NCBI RefSeq assembly: GCF_008327685.1 | Contig: NZ_BDDE01000012.1 | Span: forward strand, 248,001 to 312,000 | Source: Actinomadura sp. K4S16 | GTDB lineage: Bacteria > Actinomycetota > Actinomycetes > Streptosporangiales > Streptosporangiaceae | Direction: 5' to 3' | Length of the DNA stretch: 64,000 nt | Shown here: positions 32,942 to 41,738 of the stretch, in pieces | How the letters are laid out: every line of letters starts with the position of its first letter | Numbering within the stretch: position 1 is the stretch's first letter | Notes under the pieces: model-generated | Database searches by the model: none | Told to the model about the DNA's origin: nothing | The model's input: the letters and a program-made list of their open reading frames with translations, nothing else | Program-made: the position numbers and the translations under genes

Positions 32942-35395
32942 TCAGTCGGTGAGCAGGGTGGCCTTCCACTCCGGGTCGGCGGTGAGGACGGTCAGGCGCT
33001 GCGTGGCGCGCGACACCGCCACGTACAGCACGCGCAGGCCGCGCGGGGACTGGGCGGCGACGGTCTCGGGTCCCACGATCACCGCCGCGTCGAACTCCAG
33101 GCCCTTGGCCTCCAGGACGTCCAGGACCTGGACGCGCTCGGGCAGGCCCGCGCCGAGCCGGTCGCGGTCGGCGGGGCCCCAGGTCGCGGCGGGCTCGCCG
33201 AACAGCGCGGCCTGGGCGCCGGACTCCTCCAGGGAGAGCGGGACGATCAGGCCGATGGTGCCCTCGACCTGGCCGAGCAGCTCCTCGACGGCGGCGCGGG
33301 CGGCGGAGCCGAGACCGGATTCCGGGACGACCCGGACGACGGGCTCGAGCCCCGACGTGCGGACGGCGCGGGCCGGTCTCGCCTCCGGCAGCGCACGGGC
33401 GAGCACCCGCGCGGAGACCGCCGCGATCTCGGTGGAGTTGCGGTAGTTCGTGGTCAGCTCGTACTCGTGCCGGACGCGCGGCGGGGGCGCCTTGCGGGTC
33501 CGGCGGCGGCCCCGGGACGCGGGGCGCTCGCCGCCGAGCGCGGCCTCCATCGCCCGCCGGGCGGCGGCGAGGTCCTCCCAGGCGCTCTGGGCCGGGTCCT
33601 CGACGATCGTCCAGCTCGCCTGGCGGCCGCGGCGGCCGAGCATCCGCCACTGCATGGGGGACAGGTCCTGCGCCTCGTCGACGACGAGGTGCGCGTACTC
33701 GGGGCGGTCCTCCACCACGCCGTCGTCGACCCGGCGCGAGCGCTCCAGCCGCTCGATGGACGTGGTGAGCTCCTGCATCTCCGGCTCCCACGTCTCGTCC
33801 ACGACCTCCTCGCCGGTGAGGATGTTGACGCCGTCCACCACGAACGGGTCGTCCTCGGACGGGGCCTTGCGGCGGCGGGACGGGCGGGGCGGGGAGCCGA
33901 GCAGCGCGTCGATCTCGTCCAGCAGGGCGACGTCCTGGTAGCTGAGCGGCGCGTCCTCCCCGGCCCAGGACGCGGCGACCGGCTCGACGTCGGCGCGGTC
34001 GAGGTCGCGTCCGGCGGCGCGGCGCAGCCGGGCCGGGTCGCCGAGCGAGCGCAGCACGTCCAGCGGGCGCCGGATCGGCCACCAGGCGACGAGGAAGTCG
34101 GTGAAGGCGCGCTGCTCGCGGACCCGCGCGTCGAACTGGGCGCGCTTGGGGTCGCCGTTCCCGTTCCCGCCGGCGTGGCCGCGCGCCGGCTCCTCGTCGA
34201 GGGAGGCGAGGCCGTCGGCGGCGAGGATCGCGTTCCACAGGCCCGCCTCGGCGCCCTCCTCGGCCTCGGCGGCCTCGGGGCCCCCGACCTCGCCGAAGCG
34301 GCGCCAGAGGGCGTCCAGCAGCATCTCCGCGGCCCGGCCGCGCGCGGCGTTCACGCTGCCGCGGCTGCGCCGGTGGACCTCGTTCCTGATGCGGTCGAGG
34401 CGGGCGCGGTCGAGTGAGACGACGACGCCCTTGAACACGACGCGCAACTCCTCGGGGGCGCCGGGCGCCTGGTCGGCGACGGCGCGCCGCAGCACCGCCG
34501 CCATCGCCTCGGAGCCCTTGGCGCGGGCGAGCCGCGGCGGGTCGTGGACGGTCGCGGCGGCGCCCTCGACGAGGTCGCCGAGCGAGCGGAGCGTCGCCGA
34601 GCCCTCGCCGAGCGACGGCAGCACCCGCTCGATGTAGGCGGTGAACCGGCGGTTCGGGCCGACGACGAGGACGCCGCGCGAGCCGAACCGGCGGCGGTGC
34701 CGGAACAGCAGGTAGGCGACGCGGTGCAGCGCGACGGCGGTCTTGCCGGTGCCGGGGGCGCCGCGCACCAGGACGGTGCCGTCGGCGGGGGCGCGGATCA
34801 CCTCGTCCTGCTCCCGCTGGATGGTCGCCACGATGTCGCGCATGGCGCCCTCGCGGGTGCGGGCGAGCGAGGCGAGGAACGCGCCGTCGCCGACGACGGT
34901 CATCCCCTCGGAGGCCTCCGGGTCGAGCAGGTCGTCCTCCAGGTCGACCACGGTGTGGCCGCGGGAGTGCAGGACGCGGCGGCGCACGACGCCGCGCGGG
35001 TCCTCGGGGGTGGCGCGGTAGAAGTCCTCGGCGGCGGGCGCCCGCCAGTCGATGACGAGGGAGTCGTGCTCGCTGGTCCGGACGCCGACGCGGCCGATGT
35101 AGCGGACCTCGCGGGAGGCCAGGTCGAGCCGGCCGAACACCAGGCCGTCGTCGGCGATGTCGAGGGCCTGGACGCGCAGCGCCGCCTGGTGGACCATCGC
35201 GTCCCGGTCGACGAGTGAGCCCTTGGTGCCGGCGAGCGACTGGCGGTAGCCCTCGCGGATCATGGCCTGGGCGTCCGCGCGCATCTCCTCCAGCCGCGCG
35301 TAGGCGGTGTCGACGTAGCGCTGCTCGGCGGCGATCTCCCGATCCTTCACCGTGCCGCCGGGACCGGTCGGCCGCCCGTTGGCCTGGGACGACAT
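32942..35395 (-). CDS. helD: HelD/HelR-type RNA polymerase-remodelling helicase
   Basis: 817-residue UvrD-like superfamily 1 ATPase. The N-terminal coiled part (1-60) and SLVDRDAMVHQAALRVQAL resemble HelD proteins, which dislodge RNA polymerase from DNA. Walker A GAPGTGKTA (212-220), motif II VVDEAQDLSPMQWRML, NYRNSTEIA and the final LRVLYVAVSRATQRL are present. Actinomycete HelR variants also remove rifamycins from polymerase; the sequence does not separate HelD from HelR, and no rifamycin-associated element is upstream. A GAGGAG site precedes ATG 35395. Confidence 0.88.
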   Translation of the reverse strand: MSSQANGRPTGPGGTVKDREIAAEQRYVDTAYARLEEMRADAQAMIREGYRQSLAGTKGSLVDRDAMVHQAALRVQALDIADDGLVFGRLDLASREVRYIGRVGVRTSEHDSLVIDWRAPAAEDFYRATPEDPRGVVRRRVLHSRGHTVVDLEDDLLDPEASEGMTVVGDGAFLASLARTREGAMRDIVATIQREQDEVIRAPADGTVLVRGAPGTGKTAVALHRVAYLLFRHRRRFGSRGVLVVGPNRRFTAYIERVLPSLGEGSATLRSLGDLVEGAAATVHDPPRLARAKGSEAMAAVLRRAVADQAPGAPEELRVVFKGVVVSLDRARLDRIRNEVHRRSRGSVNAARGRAAEMLLDALWRRFGEVGGPEAAEAEEGAEAGLWNAILAADGLASLDEEPARGHAGGNGNGDPKRAQFDARVREQRAFTDFLVAWWPIRRPLDVLRSLGDPARLRRAAGRDLDRADVEPVAASWAGEDAPLSYQDVALLDEIDALLGSPPRPSRRRKAPSEDDPFVVDGVNILTGEEVVDETWEPEMQELTTSIERLERSRRVDDGVVEDRPEYAHLVVDEAQDLSPMQWRMLGRRGRQASWTIVEDPAQSAWEDLAAARRAMEAALGGERPASRGRRRTRKAPPPRVRHEYELTTNYRNSTEIAAVSARVLARALPEARPARAVRTSGLEPVVRVVPESGLGSAARAAVEELLGQVEGTIGLIVPLSLEESGAQAALFGEPAATWGPADRDRLGAGLPERVQVLDVLEAKGLEFDAAVIVGPETVAAQSPRGLRVLYVAVSRATQRLTVLTADPEWKATLLTD

Positions 35396-35481
35396 GCAGG
35401 CTGCTCCTCGCGCGTGGGTCGGGCCGGGGACGTCCCGGCACCTCGAAGGCGAAGAGACAGCTTATGCGGTCCAGCCGGCGT

Positions 35482-36108
35482 TCAGCGTCGGGCGAGCGCC
35501 GGGAGGAGCGGCCGGCGGGCCGGCCCGACCCGTACGTGGACGTCCGCGGCGGGACGCGCCAGTGAGCGGTCCATGGCGTCGAGGACGGCGCCGTGCGGCG
35601 TCCCGGCCGCCGCGTGGACGCAGCGCAGCGCCACGCCCCGCCCGCCGTGCTCGGCGAACAGCACGTCGGAGTAGGCGGCCACTGCGGCGGCGGACGGGCT
35701 CTCCGGCGGGCCCGAGGCGTCCGGGCAGAGGAACAGCTCCCCGGCGCGGCGCTCCAGCATGCCCGGCAGCGTCGCCCGGACGATGTGGACGGCGCCGAGG
35801 ACGTTCGTCCGCAGGACGTGCTCCACCTCGTGGAGCGGCTGCGCGAGCACCGGCCCGGCCGACGCGGCGGACGCGGCGTGGACGACGCGGTGCACGGGGC
35901 CGGTCATCGCCAGCACCTCCGCGACGGCGTCGGGGTCGGTGACGTCGCACACCCGCACGTGGGTGTTGGGGGAGCGATGCGCCGTCTTGGCGAGGCCGAG
36001 TTCGTCCACGTCCACCGCGACGACGTCCCACGCCGCCGCGGCCAGCCGCCGAGCCGCCGCGGCGCCGAGCCCGCGCGCGGCGCCGGTCACCAGCGCCGTC
36101 CGCCTCAC
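35482..36108 (-). CDS. Short-chain dehydrogenase-like protein with broken active site
   Basis: 208 residues from GTG 36108, overlapping the acetoacetate decarboxylase stop by 4 bases. The NAD-binding TGAARGLG (8-15) and DVDELGLA are intact. The usual NNAG reads VVHAASAASAG. The YxxxK motif reads AYSDVL: Tyr146 is there but the lysine is Leu150. The protein is also short for the family (about 250). It may be an inactive or accessory homologue, or act with an unusual proton relay. Confidence 0.78.
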   Translation of the reverse strand: MRRTALVTGAARGLGAAAARRLAAAAWDVVAVDVDELGLAKTAHRSPNTHVRVCDVTDPDAVAEVLAMTGPVHRVVHAASAASAGPVLAQPLHEVEHVLRTNVLGAVHIVRATLPGMLERRAGELFLCPDASGPPESPSAAAVAAYSDVLFAEHGGRGVALRCVHAAAGTPHGAVLDAMDRSLARPAADVHVRVGPARRPLLPALARR

Positions 36109-36842
36109 GTGCGCACCTCCTCGGCGCCCTGGAAGACCATCTCCAGATGCCCGACGGTGCTGGTGGACAGGGCCCGCGCCCGGTCGAGCCCGAGGCCGCG
36201 CAGCTCGTCGGCCACCGGGTGGTCGCCCAGGACGACCTTCGCGCCGCCCGGCCGGGTCCGGACATCGGACGGTGTGAGCGTCCACGGGGTCCGGCGCGTC
36301 ACGCCGTCCAGGCAGGAGTAGGCGTCGACGCTCGGGGCGCCCGCCCCGGCCGGCATCGGCAGGCCCGGCCGGACCGCGACCTCGATCACCGTCCGCCCGC
36401 CGATCCGCACCGCGCAGCGCTTCACACGCCCGGCGATGTCCATGGGGATGTCGGCGATCTCCTTGGGGAAGCCCCAGATCGTCCGTCCGGCCTCCAGCGT
36501 GAACTCCTGGTTGACCGGCAGCCAGTGGATGAACGCCCCGATCCCGCGCAGCCGGTCGAGCACCCCCTGCGGCGGCGCCGCGCCGGGCGGGCGCACCAGG
36601 AAGGCGACGGCGAACTCGTGGTAGGGGCCGAGGTCTCCGTCCGCGTACCGGACGAAGGCCAGCGAGCAGATGGCCCGGCCTGGCAGCGGCTCGGCGACGT
36701 CGAGCCCGGAGTAGGCGATGACGTCCCGGGCCGCGCCGGCGGGCACGGCGAACATGGCCGAGGCGACGGCGGCGTCGCGGATCCGCACCGGGAGGGTGAC
36801 CCGCTCCCCCTGGATCGCGTGCGCCTGGGCGGTGGTTGTCAC
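36105..36842 (-). CDS. Acetoacetate decarboxylase family protein
   Basis: 245 residues from GTG 36842. ADC fold: the Schiff-base lysine lies in TIWGFPKEIADIP (Lys127), preceded by LGPYHEFAVAFLV and IHWLPVNQEFTLEAG. Homologues in actinomycetes act on beta-keto or related acids rather than acetoacetate, often in steroid or polyketide catabolism. The GTG is preceded by TACTTA at leaderless spacing, and a KstR-like palindrome lies 10 bases upstream; a TTG at 36878 would place the palindrome inside the gene, so I prefer GTG. Confidence 0.85.
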   Translation of the reverse strand: MTTTAQAHAIQGERVTLPVRIRDAAVASAMFAVPAGAARDVIAYSGLDVAEPLPGRAICSLAFVRYADGDLGPYHEFAVAFLVRPPGAAPPQGVLDRLRGIGAFIHWLPVNQEFTLEAGRTIWGFPKEIADIPMDIAGRVKRCAVRIGGRTVIEVAVRPGLPMPAGAGAPSVDAYSCLDGVTRRTPWTLTPSDVRTRPGGAKVVLGDHPVADELRGLGLDRARALSTSTVGHLEMVFQGAEEVRT

Positions 36843-36852
36843 ACCGCTAAGT

Positions 36853-36864
36853 AGAACAGGTTCT
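36853..36864 (-). promoter_or_regulatory. KstR-like operator
   Basis: AGAACAGGTTCT is a perfect 5-2-5 palindrome; with flanks it reads TAGAACAGGTTCTC, matching the TnnAACnnGTTnnA KstR consensus except at the last base. It overlaps the presumed core promoter of the decarboxylase-SDR pair. KstR is the TetR-type repressor of sterol catabolism genes. Confidence 0.55.
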
Positions 36865-36902
36865 CGTTTTGCTGCCAAGGACCGACCCGCGGCCCGCGGC
36901 GG

Positions 36903-37400
36903 TCAGCCCTTCTCGAGGGCCGTCCGCATCCGGTCGAGCGTGGCGCGCATGCCCTTGCGGTTGACCTCGGCGCGCCCCTCGGCCGGGACGCCGGTGAAGA
37001 CCTTGCCGAGCAGCGAGACGAACGCCGCGCCGCGGTGGTCGCGGCGCTGGTCCTCCCAGTACTCGGTGAGCCGGGTCCGGGGCGCGGCCGGGTCCTGGGT
37101 GACGTCCTCGAACCGGTAGCCCCACAGCGCCACGGGGATCCCGAAGCTCGACACCCGGAAGGCGAACACCTCCCCGGGGACCGCCGCGCTCACCTGGCAC
37201 GTGGTGAACCACACGCGCCAGCCCGCGCGGTTGAACCCGACGAACCTCGTCCCCGGCCGGATCGCGCGCCCGCGCACCCAGGTCGCGAACACCTCCGGGC
37301 TCCAGTCGCCCATCCGCCGCGGATCCGCGACCGCCGCGTAGACGTCCCGCACCGGCGCGGCGACGACCACGCTCTCCTCGACGACCCACTCGCGTTCCAT
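36903..37400 (-). CDS. SRPBCC (START-like) domain protein
   Basis: 165 residues from ATG 37400, set by GGGAGG nine bases upstream. START/Bet v1-like hydrophobic-pocket fold: VVEESVVVAAPVRDVYAAVADPRRMGDWSPEV at the start, GWRVWFTTCQVSAAVPGEVFAFRVSSFG in the middle and a long C-terminal helix (KGMRATLDRMRTALEKG). Such proteins bind lipids or polyketides or act as cyclases; no catalytic residues can be assigned. It has its own ribosome site and lies 60 bases upstream of the KstR-like operator region, in the same direction. Confidence 0.85.
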   Translation of the reverse strand: MEREWVVEESVVVAAPVRDVYAAVADPRRMGDWSPEVFATWVRGRAIRPGTRFVGFNRAGWRVWFTTCQVSAAVPGEVFAFRVSSFGIPVALWGYRFEDVTQDPAAPRTRLTEYWEDQRRDHRGAAFVSLLGKVFTGVPAEGRAEVNRKGMRATLDRMRTALEKG

Positions 37401-37432
37401 GGCCTGCATCCTCCCACTACATGACCGGCGGG

Positions 37433-38029
37433 TCACTGGAGGTGGGCGAAATGCCGCCTCCAGTCCGCGTACCAGGCCCGGAACCAGGGCTCGGGCTCGG
37501 CCAGCGGGACGATGTAGGTCAGGGTCTCGGCGTAGTAGCGGCGCTGGAAGTCCGGCGCCATCGCGTCGAGGGTCTGCACGTTGCTGGCGCGGTCGGCGAG
37601 CTTGACCAGGACCGCCTCGCGCGGGGCGTCCCGCAGGCGCCGCAGGTAGGCGGCCTTGGCGGCGCGCTTGGCCTGGCGTCCGGCCCCGCCGGCGGGCGGC
37701 TTGGTGACCCAGTCGACCAGCTCGGTCACCTCCGGGCCGAACTCGGCCTCCACGTCGGCGAGGGAGGCGGGCGTGTCCTCCACGACGTCGTGCAGGACCG
37801 CGGCGGACAGGACGGCGGGCGCCGTCACCCCCGCCCCGCGCACGAGCACTTCGAGGGCCTCCAGCAGGTGCTCGACGTAGGGGGCGCCGGTCGGCCGCCG
37901 CTGGTCGCCGTGCCAGCGCACGGCGGCGGAGACGGCCCGGTCCAGGCCGTCCAGGTCCACGTCCGAGCCGGACGCGGCGATGTCCGCCCGGGCCGTCTCC
38001 CAGGCGTGCCAGCGGGTGAAGACCTCCAC
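37433..38029 (-). CDS. SpoT-like HD hydrolase (small alarmone hydrolase type)
   Basis: 198 residues from GTG 38029 (GGAGCG upstream). HD domain of RelA/SpoT hydrolases: GAPYVEHLLEALEVLV (first metal His), VLSAAVLHDVVEDTPASLADVEAEFGPEVTELVDWVTKP (HD pair and ED motif), and VLVKLADRASNVQTLDA (Asp). There is no synthetase or TGS domain, so it resembles Mesh1/SAH-type enzymes that hydrolyse (p)ppGpp or related nucleotides. Divergent from the PQQ-repeat protein gene. Confidence 0.87.
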   Translation of the reverse strand: MEVFTRWHAWETARADIAASGSDVDLDGLDRAVSAAVRWHGDQRRPTGAPYVEHLLEALEVLVRGAGVTAPAVLSAAVLHDVVEDTPASLADVEAEFGPEVTELVDWVTKPPAGGAGRQAKRAAKAAYLRRLRDAPREAVLVKLADRASNVQTLDAMAPDFQRRYYAETLTYIVPLAEPEPWFRAWYADWRRHFAHLQ

Positions 38030-38146
38030 GGGTCGCTCCGTTCTTTCCGGCCGTGTCGCGCGGGAGCCCCGCACAGGGCATGGTGGGTGTCGTCCTTTTG
38101 AGCACAGTCCTTGTCAGTACGGTACGTGGGGGGAGGCGGCGCGGTC

Positions 38147-40288
38147 GTGGTCGGGAGCCGGCAGCGGCCTGAGGGCCGACCGGAGTCCGTGGGCAGGGTC
38201 CGCGTCGCGCTCGGGCTGCTTTCCGGGGTCGTCGCCGTCGCGCTCTGCGTCGTCCTCGTCGACACCTACGTCCTGCGCGCCGAGTGGTGGCAGGTCCGCC
38301 ACACCGTGACCGGGGCGCCCGTGGCGCCGCAGAGCGAGGCGGGCCCGCCGCCGGGCCCCCTCGCGGTGAGCTGGGAGCGGACGACGCGGGCGCACCGCGG
38401 TTCCGTCGCCGGCTACGACGGCGTCGCCTACCAGGTCGCGCGGGGACAGGTCGTGACGGCGTCCGGGCACGGGATCGAGGTGCGGGACGCGCGCACCGGC
38501 GCCGCGCGCTGGAGCTACCGCCGCGCCGGGTGGTCCCTGCTCGGCTGGACGTCCACGGGGTCGCGCGTCGTCGCCTACTTCGAGCGGGACGGCGACCGCG
38601 GCGACCGGGCGCTCATCGCGTTCGACGCGCTGTCGGGCGGGCTGCTGTGGCGGCGCGAGGACGAGCGGCCCGCCGCGGTCTCCCGGACGACGCTGCGCTG
38701 GCCCGCCGGGTCCGACGTGCTGCTCACCACCGACGAGGGGCGCAGGACGCTCTTCGGGGTCTCGGCCGTGACGGGGAACCGGGTGTGGCGGCTGGCCCTG
38801 CCGCGCGGCTGCCGGCTGTTCGAGGGCGGGGCGCACCCGTCCGACGGCCGGGAGGATCTCGCCGCGCTGGGCCTGCGCTGCGCGGACTCCCGCGGCGATC
38901 GCGGCGGCGACCCGGGCGGCGACACGGGGCATCGCAGCCGGCTGCTGGCGGTCGATCCCACGAAGGGCCTCGTGCGCTGGGACCGGCGGCTCGGCTCCCG
39001 GGAGTCGCCCGAGGTGTCGATGCTGGAGGGCGTGACGCTCGTCTCGGACGGGACGGCCCTGCGCGCGTTCGACGACGGCGGCCGCCAGTTCGGCGCCTGG
39101 AAGGGCGACGGCGTGTGCGGCGACCTGATGTGCCCGGGCGTGCTGGCGGCGGGCCGGCTCGTGGTCGTCTACCACCCGGACGGGACCGGCCCCGAAGAGG
39201 ACGGCCCCGACGGAAGCGGCCCTGACGGAAGCGGCCCTGACGGAAGCGGCACAGGAGAGAACGGCGCCGAGGAGAAGAGCACCGAGGGGGGCGGCGCCGA
39301 CGGGGCCCGCATGGAGGCGGTGGACGTGCGCTCCGGGCGGGTCGAGTGGAGCCGCGACGTGCCCGCCTACGCCGCGCTCGCGCAGGCCGGCGGGCAGGTG
39401 TTCGCGCTGCGCCCGCGGCTTTCGGAGCGCCTGCTGCCCGCGGGGGTCGACATCGTGGAGCCCGGCGACGGGAGCACCACGACCGCGCCCGCCCCCTTCT
39501 CGATGGACCCGGACCTGCCGGGCGTCCGGCCGTGGCTGGCGGCCGCGGGCGGGCTGCTGTACGCGGCGCTCCCGCAGGCGGCGCCGCGCCCGGACGGCGG
39601 AGCCCGGCTGGTCGCCCTGCGCGGCGGGCTCACCGGGACGGGGCCGCCGGAGCTCGGCGGCGTGCCGGAGGAGGACTGGCCGGACGCGTGCGCCCTGCTC
39701 AAGAAGCCCGACCTGGCGGCGGTGCGGATGGCCGGCCACGCCCCCGAGCCGAGCCGCGCGTCCGTCGGGACGGTGCGCCTCCCGCACCCGGTTTCCTGCA
39801 CGTACGAGCCCCGCGGCGGGCGGGCGCGGGCCGGCGGGCGGAAGTCCCCCGAGCCGAAGCCGAGCGCGACGGGCTCGGCGTCGCCGCGTCCCTCGGCGGG
39901 GCAGGAGGCCGTCCCGAACTCCGGCAAGGACGGCCCGCGAAAGGACGATCCGAAGAAGAGCGGCTCGAAGACGGACGGTCCGGACCCGGACGGCGGCCAG
40001 GAGGCGGTGGTCACCGGCCTCACGGTGAGCGTCCGCTGGGTCGCCGACACCGACGAGGCGGCGTCGCGGATGCTGGGGACGCTCCAGGCCGCGCAGGCAC
40101 AGGTCAGGCGGCGCCGCGACATCGGCGGCGACGAGGCCTACGAGATCGGCCCGACCGCCGGGATGATCGCGCTGCGGGTGGGCCGGTGCGTCGTGATGGT
40201 CGAGGCGAACCGGCCGCCGGGCGCCGCCGCCCGCATCGCCCGCTCGGTCGCCTACCGCCTGCGCCACATGTCCGAGTCCGGCTCCTGA
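38147..40288 (+). CDS. Membrane-anchored PQQ-propeller protein with DUF3558-like C-terminus
   Basis: 713 residues from GTG 38147, chosen because GGGGGAGG lies 10 bases upstream; TTG 38111 is in frame but unsupported. One membrane helix near residues 20-40. Residues ~60-540 form PQQ-like beta-propeller repeats (DARTGAARWSYRR, DALSGGLLWRRE, DPTKGLVRWDRRL, DVRSGRVEWSRDV), interrupted by an acidic Gly/Ser/Glu insert with three PDGSG units. The last ~180 residues resemble DUF3558 sensor domains: WPDACALLKKP, VSCTYEP, then a Lys/Pro-rich insert and GGDEAYEI with paired cysteines. Extracellular; function unknown. Confidence 0.75.
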   Translation: MVGSRQRPEGRPESVGRVRVALGLLSGVVAVALCVVLVDTYVLRAEWWQVRHTVTGAPVAPQSEAGPPPGPLAVSWERTTRAHRGSVAGYDGVAYQVARGQVVTASGHGIEVRDARTGAARWSYRRAGWSLLGWTSTGSRVVAYFERDGDRGDRALIAFDALSGGLLWRREDERPAAVSRTTLRWPAGSDVLLTTDEGRRTLFGVSAVTGNRVWRLALPRGCRLFEGGAHPSDGREDLAALGLRCADSRGDRGGDPGGDTGHRSRLLAVDPTKGLVRWDRRLGSRESPEVSMLEGVTLVSDGTALRAFDDGGRQFGAWKGDGVCGDLMCPGVLAAGRLVVVYHPDGTGPEEDGPDGSGPDGSGPDGSGTGENGAEEKSTEGGGADGARMEAVDVRSGRVEWSRDVPAYAALAQAGGQVFALRPRLSERLLPAGVDIVEPGDGSTTTAPAPFSMDPDLPGVRPWLAAAGGLLYAALPQAAPRPDGGARLVALRGGLTGTGPPELGGVPEEDWPDACALLKKPDLAAVRMAGHAPEPSRASVGTVRLPHPVSCTYEPRGGRARAGGRKSPEPKPSATGSASPRPSAGQEAVPNSGKDGPRKDDPKKSGSKTDGPDPDGGQEAVVTGLTVSVRWVADTDEAASRMLGTLQAAQAQVRRRRDIGGDEAYEIGPTAGMIALRVGRCVVMVEANRPPGAAARIARSVAYRLRHMSESGS

Positions 40289-40290
40289 AC

Positions 40291-40306
40291 GCGGCCGGGC
40301 GGCCGC
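40291..40306. terminator. Hairpin between convergent genes
   Basis: GCGGCC-GGGC-GGCCGC, a 6-bp stem two bases after the PQQ-protein stop and 13 before the end of the convergent glycosyltransferase gene. Confidence 0.4.
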
Positions 40307-40319
40307 GGGCCCGGGCGGC

Positions 40320-41453
40320 TCAGAACTCGGGGACGGGCTCCGGCTCCGGTTCCGGGGCGACCAGGGAGGAGCGGCCCGCCCACGCCTCCAGTTGGGCGAC
40401 GAACCGTTCGGCGTGGACGGGCCAGTGGAACCGCTCGCGGGCGGCCTCGTAGCCGCGCTTGCCGAGCCCCGCGCGCAGGCCGGGGTCGTCCCGCAGCCGC
40501 AGGACGGCCTTGGCGGCGGCCTCCGGCGCCTCGAACGGGACGATCAGCCCGCAGTCGGCGGGCTCGATGATCTCCACGGCGGGCGGGTTCGGCGTGCTGA
40601 TCACCGGGATGCCGCGGGCCATGTACTCGACGACCTTCGTCGGCATCGAGTGCCGGTAGTTCGGCTCGTCGTGCAGCAGCGCCAGCCCTGCCATCGCGCC
40701 CTCGGCGATGCGCAGCGCCCGGTCGTTCGGGACGAACCCGTACCAGCGGACGATCCCCTCGCGCTGCGCGTCCCGCAGCGCGCCCCGGACGTCGGCGTCG
40801 GCCGCGCCGATCAGCTCGACCAGCACGCCCTCGGCGGCCAGGGTCCGGGCCATCTCGATCATGTCGAGGGCGCCGCGCGCCCGCGACAGCTGCCCGACGT
40901 AGACGGCGCGGCGGCCGTCCGGCGGTCCGGGCGGCACGTCGGAGACGTAGGTGGTGTTGGGCACGACCGGGTGCTCCCCGCGGAACCGGGCCCGGTAGCC
41001 CTCCTCGGCGAGCAGCAGCCGGTGCCGCCGCTCGCTGCGCCGCTCCAGATGGTGGACGGCCGGGCGCAGCAGGGGACGGGCCGGTCCGGGCACCCAGCCC
41101 TTGGCGGAGAGGGCGGCGGCGGTGTCCTCGTGGACGTCCCAGACGACCGTCCGCCCCTGCACCTCGCGGGGCAGCGACACCAGCAGCTCGGGGTCGTGCA
41201 GGAGGATGACGTCGGCGTACGCGGCGTGCTCGGCGAGCGCGCGGTGGGCGGCGCGGAGGGCCCGGATCCGGCGCCGTCCGGTGGCGCGCGGGACGTCCAC
41301 CGGGCTGATGTGCCGCCACGGGGTCGCGTTGCACGCCCGGAACGGGGCGATGTAGGTGACCTCGTGACCGGCGTCGAGGAGGGCGCGTATCTGCCGATGC
41401 AGAATGCGCGCGTCCTCGGGGTGGTGCACGACCGTGCAAACGCAGACCCGCAT
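40320..41453 (-). CDS. Family 4 glycosyltransferase
   Basis: 377 residues from ATG 41453 (GGAG eight bases upstream; two GTG codons just before it are alternatives). GT-B fold: VCVCTVVHHPEDARILHRQIRALLDAGHEVTYIAPF, VVWDVHEDTAAAL, donor domain RRAVYVGQLSRARGALDMIEMARTLA, MPTKVVEYMARGIPVISTPNPPAVEIIEPADCGLIVPF with the nucleotide-sugar Glu. It ends in an acidic EPEPEPVPEF tail. Donor and acceptor unknown; the neighbours suggest envelope polysaccharide. A palindrome ATCACCGGTGAT lies 31 bases upstream. Confidence 0.9.
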   Translation of the reverse strand: MRVCVCTVVHHPEDARILHRQIRALLDAGHEVTYIAPFRACNATPWRHISPVDVPRATGRRRIRALRAAHRALAEHAAYADVILLHDPELLVSLPREVQGRTVVWDVHEDTAAALSAKGWVPGPARPLLRPAVHHLERRSERRHRLLLAEEGYRARFRGEHPVVPNTTYVSDVPPGPPDGRRAVYVGQLSRARGALDMIEMARTLAAEGVLVELIGAADADVRGALRDAQREGIVRWYGFVPNDRALRIAEGAMAGLALLHDEPNYRHSMPTKVVEYMARGIPVISTPNPPAVEIIEPADCGLIVPFEAPEAAAKAVLRLRDDPGLRAGLGKRGYEAARERFHWPVHAERFVAQLEAWAGRSSLVAPEPEPEPVPEF

Positions 41454-41483
41454 CACACTCACTCCGCAATGTCCGAATCGACC

Positions 41484-41495
41484 ATCACCGGTGAT
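41484..41495 (-). promoter_or_regulatory. 12-bp palindrome upstream of the GT4 gene
   Basis: ATCACC-GGTGAT, perfect, in an AT-richer part of the 285-base gap between the GT4 gene and the nucleotide-sugar dehydrogenase. The same strand-oriented AGAATCACCG occurs upstream of the TagF-like gene ending at 56531. Apart from this and a hairpin at 41693, I see nothing else in the gap. Confidence 0.3.
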
Positions 41496-41692
41496 TCTTG
41501 GTCCCGGATGGAAATTGCCGATGAATTCCGGCTGGCCTGGGCATGGACGCTGCCGGGCGACTCGTCCTTGACTGATAGGGCCGTCCGCCGGTCAGGGATG
41601 CCTCCGCCGGACGGAAAATCCCTGGCAAAGAATCCCGTTCGCCGGAGAAGTCCGCTTGCCCTGGAAGTCTCGGCGGTGCAAAGAGGCTCGGC

Positions 41693-41730
41693 GGCGCCGG
41701 AGAACTCGATGTCGAGAAAGCCCCGGCGCC
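41693..41730 (-). terminator. Hairpin after the nucleotide-sugar dehydrogenase gene
   Basis: GGCGCCGG (41693-41700) pairs with CCGGCGCC (41723-41730), and an inner CTCGA-TG-TCGAG stem lies within the loop. It begins 8 bases after the leftward stop at 41739. Confidence 0.5.
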
Positions 41731-41738
41731 ACCGATGC

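Noticed and set aside
35396..35481. Rifamycin-associated element upstream of helD
   Set aside because: No GGGGCTTGC...GCAAGGCCCC-like inverted repeat is found in the gap, so rifamycin induction is not supported.
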